Shown: piece by piece, positions 25,971 to 33,008 of the stretch
Layout: each line of letters opens with the position of its first letter
Numbering within the stretch: position 1 is the first letter of the stretch
DNA from: Streptococcus mitis subsp. hohhotensis
Lineage (GTDB): Bacteria > Bacillota > Bacilli > Lactobacillales > Streptococcaceae
NCBI RefSeq assembly: GCF_020089495.2
Contig: NZ_JAIRCA020000001.1
Location: forward strand, 65,465 to 129,464
Reading direction: 5' to 3'
Length of the DNA: 64,000 bases
Notes under the pieces: model-generated
The model's database searches: none
Told to the model about the DNA's origin: nothing
Seen by the model: only the letters and a program-made list of their open reading frames with translations
Translations under genes and position numbers: made by a program

Positions 25971-27188
25971 TTATTTTAAATCTAATTTTCTAACCTCAGT
26001 TATCATTTGGCAAACTATAGCAATGCCAATAATTAAAATACCTGATAGTAAAAACCAATGATTTACACCGATTTTATCAGCAAAGAATCCAGAAAGAATT
26101 AACCCAATTGGCATAGCAAGTGACATGATACTTCCGATCAAAGAAAATACACGTCCTAAATATTCAGGCTTAATTTTCTCCTGAAAAAGAGCTGTTTGCA
26201 CACCGCTATAAAATGGCACCGAAAGCCCCATTATTGCACAGCAAACTACGAATATTACAAATCCATTTGGAGGAAGTATTCCCGAAACGGCTAAACTGGT
26301 CCCCATTATAAAAAATGAACTTGTTATTAGTAATACATGCTTTTCGAAGCCCCCTAATCTTCCTAATAATAAGCCTCCTGCTAGCATCCCAAATGCAAAG
26401 GAAATTTCCGTAATAGAAATATGCACAGGCGTTCCATTAAAGTGTTCCATGCTTATTAAAGGAAATAGTGCATTGATTGGCATATAAACAAAAGTATATA
26501 GTGTTCCTAAGAGTAATAAGGCAAACAATCCTTTGTTTTGTCTCAGAACCACAACTCCTTCTTTCATCTCCCTTATGAAATTTGGTTCTAAACTTTGCAC
26601 TTGATTACCCAGCTTAGGTATACGTACAATTGCTACCGTAATAGATGCAATCACAGCACCCAATACGTCGATGGCAATAATAGCATTTAAATCCCAAACG
26701 GAGTATAAGAGTGCTGCAACTGCCGGACTAACAATATAGCTTATAGACTGCAAAGACTGACTATAGCCTGCGCATTTCGTTAGCTGTTCTTCTGGTACTA
26801 AAAGTGGTGTAACCGCATTGAGTGCTGGGGTATGAAAAGCTGTTCCAATGCTACGGATAAACAATACTATCATAATCATCCAGACAGGTAGCTCCATACA
26901 GAATGCAACAATAGCAAGCACTGCACCAGCTGCTGCGATAATTAAATCGGCACCAATCATTATCTTCTTCCTATCATGACGATCCACTAGCACACCAATG
27001 GCAGGTCCCAAAATCGCATAGGGTAAAAAACCTACTAATGAAGCCATAGACAAGACCATCGCAGATCCTGTTTTTTCTGTAAGGTAAAAAATAATCGCCA
27101 TTTGCAGGATGGCACTAGTGATTAATGATACTGCTTGCCCTGCCCATATTGCATAAAATTTTCGTTTCCAATTGTTGTATTTTTCCAT
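25971..27188 (-). CDS. mefE: Macrolide efflux MFS pump Mef(E)
   Basis: A 405-residue 12-TM MFS protein beginning [20 protein letters not shown], with the A-motif-like VDRHDRKKI between TM2 and TM3. It exports 14- and 15-membered macrolides and works with MsrD to give the M phenotype. Mef(E) rather than Mef(A) is inferred from the Mega backbone; the alleles are about 90% identical and cannot be separated by eye. Ribosome site AGGAGATAAT is next to ATG 27188. Confidence 0.96.
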
Positions 27189-27256
27189 TTATATTATCTC
27201 CTGCATATTATTTTGCTTGAATTTCTATTTTGAATAGCATTCTAGGCAATAAAAAA

Positions 27257-27293
27257 TGCAGGCCAAACCCCACAATGTGGCTTTTGGTCTGCA
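27257..27293 (-). terminator. Attenuator terminator in the mefE leader
   Basis: On the minus strand TGCAGACCAAAAGCCAC pairs with GTGGGGTTTGGCCTGCA, followed by T6 (27251-27256). Without inducer it should stop transcription before mefE. Confidence 0.88.
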
Positions 27294-27413
27294 TACATAC
27301 AATTTGGAAACATTCATATTAAAGACATAGTTAAATAAAGGTATAGTTAAATAACCAATATCCTCACCGTAACTAATGAATGCTCAATATCGTATAAATA
27401 AGCACAACAAAAA

Positions 27414-27447
27414 AGCCTATCATCGGGTATAGATTCTGCTTTTTTTA
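27414..27447 (-). promoter_or_regulatory. Leader hairpin just downstream of the leader peptide
   Basis: On the minus strand AAAAAAGC with CTAT pairs with ATAG and GCTTTTTT. It follows the MTASMRLR stop closely and may act as pause or first attenuator structure. Confidence 0.55.
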
Positions 27448-27455
27448 TTGCCAGC

Positions 27456-27482
27456 TTATCTTAAACGCATTGAGGCTGTCAT
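27456..27482 (-). CDS. mefE/msrD leader peptide MTASMRLR
   Basis: An eight-codon reading frame with AGGAGG upstream encodes MTASMRLR, the published leader of the Mega efflux operon. Macrolide-bound ribosomes stall at the RLR end, refolding the RNA so that the attenuator at 27257-27293 does not form and mefE-msrD is transcribed. Confidence 0.93.
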   Translation of the reverse strand: MTASMRLR

Positions 27483-27522
27483 AGTTTCGGTTCCTCCTAC
27501 ATCTTTGTTTATATCAATTTAT

Positions 27523-27551
27523 AGTATAACACAACAAGATGATATGTTCAA
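27523..27551 (-). promoter_or_regulatory. Promoter of the mefE-msrD operon
   Basis: Minus strand TTGAAC (27546-27551), 17 bp, TATACT (27523-27528) with TGT extension. Confidence 0.8.
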
Positions 27552-27573
27552 TATAAAAGTTATGGAATGAGAC

Positions 27574-27744
27574 TCATACTTCCAATTCGATGCCAGATTT
27601 AAAGGATATGACGAAGTTTTCTTCATAGACTGTAACGCTCTGGATTATCTTCCTTAGTAGCAAGCGATTAGCTTTCACAAAATCTTCTGTTTGTAGTTTT
27701 AAAAATTCATCAGGATTTTCTAACTCAACCTCAAAATATTTCAT
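27574..27744 (-). CDS. Small Mega ORF, possible recombinase C-terminal remnant
   Basis: From ATG 27744 it encodes 56 residues, MKYFEVELENPDEF ... FVISFKSGIELEV. The end, with a helical NRLLLRKIIQSVTVYEENF followed by a FKSGIxxEV strand, is reminiscent of the extreme C-terminus of large serine recombinases. The catalytic part is absent. It could equally be an independent small gene. A GAGGG ribosome-like sequence precedes the ATG. Confidence 0.4.
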   Translation of the reverse strand: MKYFEVELENPDEFLKLQTEDFVKANRLLLRKIIQSVTVYEENFVISFKSGIELEV

Positions 27745-27801
27745 TTTACATTCCCTCATTTCATTTATTGATAAATTGAGTTTGCAAAAAAGAGTGGACA
27801 A

Positions 27802-28292
27802 TTTTTGTCTACTCTTAACCTTTAAAATAGTTTTTTTTAATCGATTTGAAGTTGCCTAAATTATTACTTATTCGGTAAAATGAAGTATTGCTTTCAACAG
27901 ATTTCCTTCAACTACACTTCACTTGATTCAAACAAGGTGGGTACATTTCTATTCCCACAAACTCCTTGTCAATGGAAACAAACACGTACCCACAGGGTAA
28001 ATGGAAATAGAAACTGATAATTTCTAGCTATCACTTCTACTCATTCCAAAAATTTTCTCACTCTGATACTTACCCACCATAAAGCAAAAAGCCTTGCAAT
28101 CAAGGCTTTCATTATCCCTTTCGTTCAAAGGTTTCTAAGCTTTTACGAGCAGAGCGACACACTCAGCGGTTCGCTATCTCCGTTCTGTCTGCGTGCTAGC
28201 ACTTGTCAATCACGGACAGCTATCGCATGGGCGGAAGTAAATGCTAATCTTCGTCGTTTTACTCCTTGACTAGCAAACTTACCGCCTCAACA
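27802..28292. other. Right end of Mega, non-coding
   Basis: No convincing gene in these 490 bp. A hairpin AAAGCCTTG / CAAGGCTTT lies at 28089-28109. The GC-richer stretch 28140-28240 differs in composition from the AT-rich remainder and looks like a fragment from another source. Confidence 0.6.
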
Positions 28293-28725
28293 TGGTCTGT
28301 CTTGGGAAACGGTGCTCAACAAACGTCAAGCTTTCCGAGAAGCATTTTATGGCTATCAAATTCAAGCGGTCGCAGAAATGACCGATACTGAATTGGAAGA
28401 CTTGCTGGATAATCCAGCCATCATCCGAAATAGAGCCAAGATTTTTGCTACACGCGCTAACGCCCAAGCCTTTCTACGACTACAGGAAGACCATGGCTCT
28501 TTTGATGCCTATCTTTGGTCTTTTGTTGAGGGGAAAACGATTGTTAACGATGTTCCCGATTACCGCCAAGCCCCAGCTAAAACACCTTTGTCTGAGAAAT
28601 TAGCCAAAGATCTCAAAAAACGAGGCTTCAAGTTCACAGGACCAGTCGCTGTCTTGTCTTTTCTACAGGCTGCAGGGCTAGTTGATGACCACGAGAATGA
28701 TTGTGAATGGAAAAGCAGGAATTAG
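28293..28725 (+). pseudogene. tag: tag, 3' fragment
   Basis: Continues the Tag frame from GLSWETVLNKRQAFREAF to the stop after ENDCEWKSRN. It has lost the N-terminal 44 codons, including two zinc ligands and, by homology, the region around the catalytic glutamate. An internal ATG could start a truncated product at VLNKRQ, but no ribosome site supports this. The frame is otherwise intact, so the insertion is recent. Confidence 0.95.
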
Positions 28726-28760
28726 TGTGTACAGGTAACTAGCATATCTGAGAATATAGA

Positions 28761-28795
28761 AAAAAGCTGAGAAATTTTTCCCAGCTTTTTATATA
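28761..28795. terminator. Terminator downstream of tag
   Basis: AAAAAGCTGAGAAA pairs with TTTCCCAGCTTTTT; usable in both directions between tag and the convergent SemiSWEET gene. Confidence 0.8.
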
Positions 28796-28809
28796 TACTA
28801 TTAGATTTG

Positions 28810-29073
28810 TTAGAGTGAAGTCAAAAAAGTGATTCCACCTAAAATAACACCAGCTGAATTTGGAATGATTAGTATCCAATCCTTCTTAGGTTCCTTTGTC
28901 CATCCATAAATAACCCAGATTAAGCAAGATATAGCAGCTGATAAAGGTTGAAATGGTTGAGCTTTATTTCCCTGTAAATTAGCGATAATTTGAGGTATGT
29001 AGGCAATAAATACTATAATTCCAATAAAGGCACCAATAGAACCTACGATTCGATTAATTTTTTGTTTTGTCAT
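28810..29073 (-). CDS. SemiSWEET-type sugar transporter (PQ-loop)
   Basis: From ATG 29073, which has AAGGAGGTG just upstream, the product is 87 residues with three hydrophobic segments and the PQ-loop motif AYIPQI in TM1. That is the size and layout of SemiSWEETs, which dimerise to move sugars down a gradient. The substrate is unknown. An in-frame extension to 29163 has no ribosome site. Confidence 0.87.
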   Translation of the reverse strand: MTKQKINRIVGSIGAFIGIIVFIAYIPQIIANLQGNKAQPFQPLSAAISCLIWVIYGWTKEPKKDWILIIPNSAGVILGGITFLTSL

Positions 29074-29178
29074 ATACACCTCCTTCAAAAGGATATCATA
29101 GAAATTAGCGAAATGCAATAAATTCAGATACAAATTGTAACGAAAACGAATACAAAAGCACAAAAATAGAGAAACTAT

Positions 29179-30213
29179 TTATTTTTTGTTATAGTCAAAG
29201 CGAATGATTTGCTCCTGTGCATCTACATGAGCATGGACCCCAAAAGGTACAATTGCTCTTGGAGTTGCGTGGCCAACATTCAGATTATAGACAATAGGGA
29301 TATTGCTGTCAATGATATCCAATAGCGCCTCTTTATAGTCGTCATAGAAAGTTTCATCTATAGGTTTTCCGACCAGGAGTCCACTGATGACCTCGAATAT
29401 CCCAGTGTTTTTTAAAGTCCGCAACATCTTTTTGAAGTCTTCTGGTTCAGGCTTTTCTTCGCTTGTCTCTAGCAAGAGGATCTTTCCTTCCCAGTCTGAC
29501 AAGTCAGGGAAAAGTTTGTATTTTTGGCAGAACTCTGTGCTATCTGTATATCGAGAGTTGTCAAAGATATCGTAGAGGGATTCGAGGCAACCACCGAGGA
29601 TTTTTCCCTCGAACCGGGTATTTCCTTGTAACAAGTCAAAACCAGTATTTGCATGACTGACACGAGGTGCCCCCAGAGCTTTGGAGCTAAAATCAGTTCG
29701 TTCCTCATACCAAACATTGCTAGGGCGGATTTCTGAGATTTTTCCTGTCTCAATCAATTCTTTAAAGTAGTGAAGGCTATAGGCTAGCATTTCTTTGTCT
29801 AGTTCACAAATGTCTGCTAAAAAGGATTGACCATAAAAAGTTTTGATTCCTAGTTTATGCAACATGAGATGGTTCATGGTTGTATCCGAGAAACCAAGAA
29901 ATATTTTTTGTTTGATAACGTTTTGGAGTTGGTCATTTTCAAAAAGATAAGGTAGTAAGCGATAGGTATCGTCTCCACCGATGGCACATAGAATCATATC
30001 GATGCTATCATCAGAAAAGGCATGAATCAAATCCTCTGCACGCGCTTCAGGATGGTCCTTGATAAAGTCTAATCCATTTAGCGAATGGGGCAAAAAGATA
30101 GGATTGAGTCCCAGGTCCTTGAGACGTTGGACACCCAAGTCCACTTCGTGTTTGACAAAGTCCTCTCCGATAATGCCACTAGATAAACTAACAATACCAA
30201 TAGTAGAAACCAT
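29179..30213 (-). CDS. S66 family serine peptidase (LD-carboxypeptidase / MccF-like)
   Basis: The 344-residue protein has the S66 catalytic elements: nucleophile serine in LGFSDTTMNH, glutamate in KILGGCLESL and histidine in NVGHATPRAIVPFG. Both L,D-carboxypeptidases that trim murein peptides and MccF enzymes that cleave microcin C-like antibiotics belong here. The MccF-like overall length and the CAIGGDDTYRLLPYL segment fit the MccF branch somewhat better, but substrate is unproven. No signal peptide, so cytoplasmic. AGGAGG precedes the start. Confidence 0.88.
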   Translation of the reverse strand: MVSTIGIVSLSSGIIGEDFVKHEVDLGVQRLKDLGLNPIFLPHSLNGLDFIKDHPEARAEDLIHAFSDDSIDMILCAIGGDDTYRLLPYLFENDQLQNVIKQKIFLGFSDTTMNHLMLHKLGIKTFYGQSFLADICELDKEMLAYSLHYFKELIETGKISEIRPSNVWYEERTDFSSKALGAPRVSHANTGFDLLQGNTRFEGKILGGCLESLYDIFDNSRYTDSTEFCQKYKLFPDLSDWEGKILLLETSEEKPEPEDFKKMLRTLKNTGIFEVISGLLVGKPIDETFYDDYKEALLDIIDSNIPIVYNLNVGHATPRAIVPFGVHAHVDAQEQIIRFDYNKK

Positions 30214-30316
30214 ATCTTATCCTCCTAGAAATAGATTGAGCCTATTTTATCACAAAAGATAAGAGAAAGCTATGTGGGATGTCAGAAGAATACTTTAAAA
30301 TCAAAAAAGAGTCGTG

Positions 30317-30345
30317 AAAAAGCAACCGCACCTGCAGTTGCTTTT
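30317..30345. terminator. Terminator after the DUF1129 gene
   Basis: AAAAAGCAAC pairs with GTTGCTTTT around CGCACCTGCA. Confidence 0.75.
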
Positions 30346-30355
30346 ATGATTCTGC

Positions 30356-31033
30356 TTAATAACGTGTTGGTCCTGCACTTGCGCTACGGATGTTCAAGCG
30401 TTTCTTGAGATAGAAGCGAAGGGCTAGGAGGACTGCTCCGATAATAGCCAGTGGCACTGGAGCAAGTACTGGGTTAAGGCTAGCTGGTAGGAAGCTTGTT
30501 GCAAAGAAGACAAGCAACCAAAGGAACATAGATGCTAGGATAACTAGTACAGATTTCCAGAAAGGTGGACGTTGACTGCGGTCCATATCTGGTCCATAGT
30601 ATTGGTAAACAAAGTAGTACATCAAGTAGAAGGCAAATCCACCAACCAGTCCAACTAAGAGGAGGGTAATCAATCCATAGCCGAAAGCTTGATCTGCCGC
30701 AAAGAAGGTTGTGAGTGCACTGACGAGGGCAAAGAGGCTAGTGATGAAAAGGGCTGAGTCCATAATCATGAGTTTTGGATCATCATTTTCTTTTGGATGC
30801 TCTTTTTCATATTGCTCCTTGACAGTGAAGCTATGAGCCCAGTGGGTCGGTGCGCCGTAGAGGGAACGAGCAGTCGTACCCTTGGCTTGCTCTTCAAGGA
30901 TTTGGGGAATAACTTCCTCAAAAATAGCCTTGATTTCAGCGTCTGTTTTTCCATCTTTGATGAATTGTTGGGTAGCGATGTGGACAAACTCTTGGTTTTT
31001 CTTGGTTAATTTTTGTAGATCAATCTGAGACAT
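30356..31033 (-). CDS. DUF1129 membrane protein
   Basis: From ATG 31033 (GAGGAG 5 bases upstream) the 225-residue product has an acidic cytoplasmic N-terminal region (1-85) and four TM segments after residue 95, typical of DUF1129 (YvyE-like partners of CorA in lactobacillales). It sits 11 bases after corA and is co-transcribed. Role unknown; the conserved pairing with CorA suggests membrane or magnesium physiology. Confidence 0.85.
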   Translation of the reverse strand: MSQIDLQKLTKKNQEFVHIATQQFIKDGKTDAEIKAIFEEVIPQILEEQAKGTTARSLYGAPTHWAHSFTVKEQYEKEHPKENDDPKLMIMDSALFITSLFALVSALTTFFAADQAFGYGLITLLLVGLVGGFAFYLMYYFVYQYYGPDMDRSQRPPFWKSVLVILASMFLWLLVFFATSFLPASLNPVLAPVPLAIIGAVLLALRFYLKKRLNIRSASAGPTRY

Positions 31034-31044
31034 AGGAACTCCTC

Positions 31045-31989
31045 TTAGAACCATTTTTTATGGATGAGATAGAGAGTGAGCGAGACACTCATAGCAAAGG
31101 CGATAAAGACGATTAACCAGAAGGCATTTGGCTCGCCGTTTAGGGGGATTTCATTATCCTTAAAGTTCATCCCGTAGGCAGAGAAGACCATGGTTGGGAT
31201 GGACATGACGATGGTCACAAGGGCCAAGGTTTTCATGATGTTGTTCTGGTTGTTGGAAATGATAGAGGCAAAGGTCTCTGTCATAGAATGCAAGACGTTT
31301 CCATAAATGTCTGCCATCTCGATGGCCTGTTGGGTTTCAATCAGGGTATCTTCAAGCAGGTCTTCGTCCTCAAGGTATTTCTTGATATTGCTAGTTGAGC
31401 TGGTCAATTTCTTAATCACGCGCTCATTTGTTTTGAGTGAGGCCTTGAAATAGACGATGGTTTTTTCCAATTCCATGAGTTCGATCAATTCTTCATTACG
31501 AGTTGATTGATGCAGTTGACTTTCAATTTGTTCACTCTTACGGTCAATTGAACGAAGGGCTGTTAGGTAGAGCTCTGCATTGCGATAAAGAATCTGGAAG
31601 ATAAAACGCGAACGCATGAAAGTGTAGAAATTACGCAAACGACGGTTGATAAAGACATCAAGGACTGGTAATGGTTCCAAACACGTAGTGATAATGGTTT
31701 CCTCGGTGATGATAATACCAAGCGGGATGGTTACGTAGTAGGTGCGGTTATTTCTTTCCTCTGTGACTGGAACGTCTACGATAATCAGGGTATACTCGTC
31801 TTCAATGGTAATACGAGACATTTCTTCCGCATCGAGCGGTGCACGAAGGTCAGCAATATCGATATCGAAGGCGTTGGCGATTTCGAGAGATTCATTTTGA
31901 GTCGGATTGACGAGATTGATCCAAGTACCCGGTTCAAGCGTATCGATCTCTTTAAATTCAGTTGTTGTAGAGAGAAAAACTTGTTTCAT
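31045..31989 (-). CDS. corA: CorA family magnesium transporter
   Basis: The 314-residue protein has a long soluble alpha/beta N-terminal funnel and two C-terminal TM helices. The hallmark YGMNF sits at the end of TM1, which forms the pentameric pore, and the basic tail KKWF closes the protein. It is a CorA/TmCorA-type Mg2+ channel. It is first in a two-gene unit with the DUF1129 gene. No Mg2+ riboswitch is visible, unlike mgtA downstream. Confidence 0.94.
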   Translation of the reverse strand: MKQVFLSTTTEFKEIDTLEPGTWINLVNPTQNESLEIANAFDIDIADLRAPLDAEEMSRITIEDEYTLIIVDVPVTEERNNRTYYVTIPLGIIITEETIITTCLEPLPVLDVFINRRLRNFYTFMRSRFIFQILYRNAELYLTALRSIDRKSEQIESQLHQSTRNEELIELMELEKTIVYFKASLKTNERVIKKLTSSTSNIKKYLEDEDLLEDTLIETQQAIEMADIYGNVLHSMTETFASIISNNQNNIMKTLALVTIVMSIPTMVFSAYGMNFKDNEIPLNGEPNAFWLIVFIAFAMSVSLTLYLIHKKWF

Positions 31990-32033
31990 ATCCCTTATCC
32001 TTTCTCATTTTTCAGATTTTTTCACACCGTACT

Positions 32034-32057
32034 ATTATACTACAAAATCAGCCTTTT
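32034..32057 (+). repeat. 24-bp direct near-repeat, left copy
   Basis: ATTATACTACAAAATC, one variable base, then GCCTTTT. It recurs at 32922-32945 with a single A/G difference. The two copies bracket an 864-bp AT-rich stretch. Confidence 0.75.
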
Positions 32058-32062
32058 TCAAA
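32034..32062 (-). promoter_or_regulatory. Promoter for corA
   Basis: Minus strand TTTGAA (32057-32062), 17 bp, TATAAT (32034-32039). The -10 lies inside the left copy of a 24-bp near-repeat. Confidence 0.7.
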
Positions 32063-32123
32063 ATAAATCTAACAAAAATTCTGTTACCACTTGTTAATAA
32101 ATCAAAAAAATCAGATAAAGAAT

Positions 32124-32152
32124 TTGCATTTTTAAAAAATCTGAGTTATAAT
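32124..32152 (+). promoter_or_regulatory. Strong promoter inside the corA-uvrA insertion
   Basis: TTGCAT (32124-32129), 17 bp, TATAAT (32147-32152). It points right, toward the 61-aa peptide, with a leader of about 260 nt that is very AT-rich and contains only a tiny frame (MKTKIVNQT...) at 32166. Confidence 0.7.
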
Positions 32153-32423
32153 ATGGTCGAGGTCATGAAGACTAAAATAGTAAATCAAACAAATATGAAC
32201 ATTAATATCTAATAATTTATTGAAAAAAATTAAATAACATAAACATAGATTGAAATAAATACATCATTTAAAACAGATTAGTACTAAGAATAATATCTCG
32301 CTAAAAAATAATATTATAAATTACCACTTGCTTAATAAAAAAGTAAATAATGTGAATCAAATTAAATAAGAATAATTACTGTTTTAGAAAATGGCTTTCA
32401 TAAAAAAATGTGAGGTTTTCAAT

Positions 32424-32609
32424 ATGAACTTAAAAGATATTAATAATTTTACAGTAGCAATTTTAGTAATTGGACTGTTGACTACTTTAGTTTTGCTTTT
32501 TTTAGGTGCGACTCTTCCAATAGCTATTTTAGGTTTTGGAATAATTGCGGTTTTGGGTATTGTTGCGCTAGGATTAGCGTTTTACTACGAAGTTAAAAAT
32601 AGAAAATAA
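32424..32609 (+). CDS. 61-aa hydrophobic membrane peptide, unknown
   Basis: From ATG 32424 (GTGAGG upstream) the peptide starts MNLKDINNFTVAILVIG, has two hydrophobic stretches (about 9-28 and 31-54) and ends with a charged EVKNRK tail. There is no double-glycine leader. Size and charge resemble bacteriocin immunity peptides or small toxins, but no family is recognised. It lies in sequence much richer in A+T than its neighbours and bracketed by duplicated host DNA, so it is likely acquired. Confidence 0.6.
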   Translation: MNLKDINNFTVAILVIGLLTTLVLLFLGATLPIAILGFGIIAVLGIVALGLAFYYEVKNRK

Positions 32610-32773
32610 TTAGTCACAGCTTTTTTATTAAATTTGAATTGTAATTCAAAAGATAGTTCATCGCATCTAGCTTTTGATTTCGAAAAAGAAAAGTTTGACA
32701 AGTTTTGTATGTTAGTAACTTAAAAAGCATGTTGGACTGTGCTAGTTTCTTGCCTGCTGAACTCGTCAAATCC

Positions 32774-32800
32774 TAGCCCTTTTGTGGGGCTTTTTTTTTG
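32774..32800 (+). terminator. Terminator before uvrA
   Basis: AGCCC and GGGCT stem followed by T9. It would end transcripts of the small-peptide gene. Confidence 0.7.
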
Positions 32801-32921
32801 CTCCCCTTTTTGCGTATTTTGGGGGAACAAATAGTAAAAAGTAATGTTAGTATTCTTTGCTAAAAAGCACGTGATATATGGGTTAGGAAGCCCTAAGAAA
32901 ACATAAAATAAGCAATTTTTG

Positions 32922-32945
32922 ATTATACTACAAAATCGGCCTTTT
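32922..32945 (+). repeat. 24-bp direct near-repeat, right copy
   Basis: Matches 32034-32057 at 23 of 24 positions. It lies just upstream of the uvrA -10 region. Confidence 0.75.
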
Positions 32946-32971
32946 GGGTAATAGAATCTCACTTTTTTTGG

Positions 32972-32977
32972 TATAAT
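32972..32977 (+). promoter_or_regulatory. Extended -10 promoter for uvrA
   Basis: TATAAT preceded by TGG; no convincing -35. Confidence 0.6.
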
Positions 32978-33008
32978 GGTAAGCAATAATGGACTAGAAA
33001 GAACAAAG

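Larger units (their letters stand above)
22885..28292 (+). mobile_element. Mega macrolide-resistance element inserted in tag (mega-2 type, 5.4 kb)
   Basis: The insert splits tag between codons for ETYQA and GLSWETV. It carries mefE, msrD, the MTASMRLR attenuation leader and Tn5252-like ORFs: the known composition of Mega. Size is about 5,408 bp. Only 20 bp separate mefE and msrD, which fits the shorter mega-2 form lacking 99 bp there. tag is a recognised Mega target. The junctions share only TG. No transposase or integrase gene is present, so spread is presumably by transformation or on larger Tn916-like elements. The outermost bases form a weak inverted match (GTGCTGAG on the left, ATGTTGAG read inward from the right). 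Confidence 0.95.
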
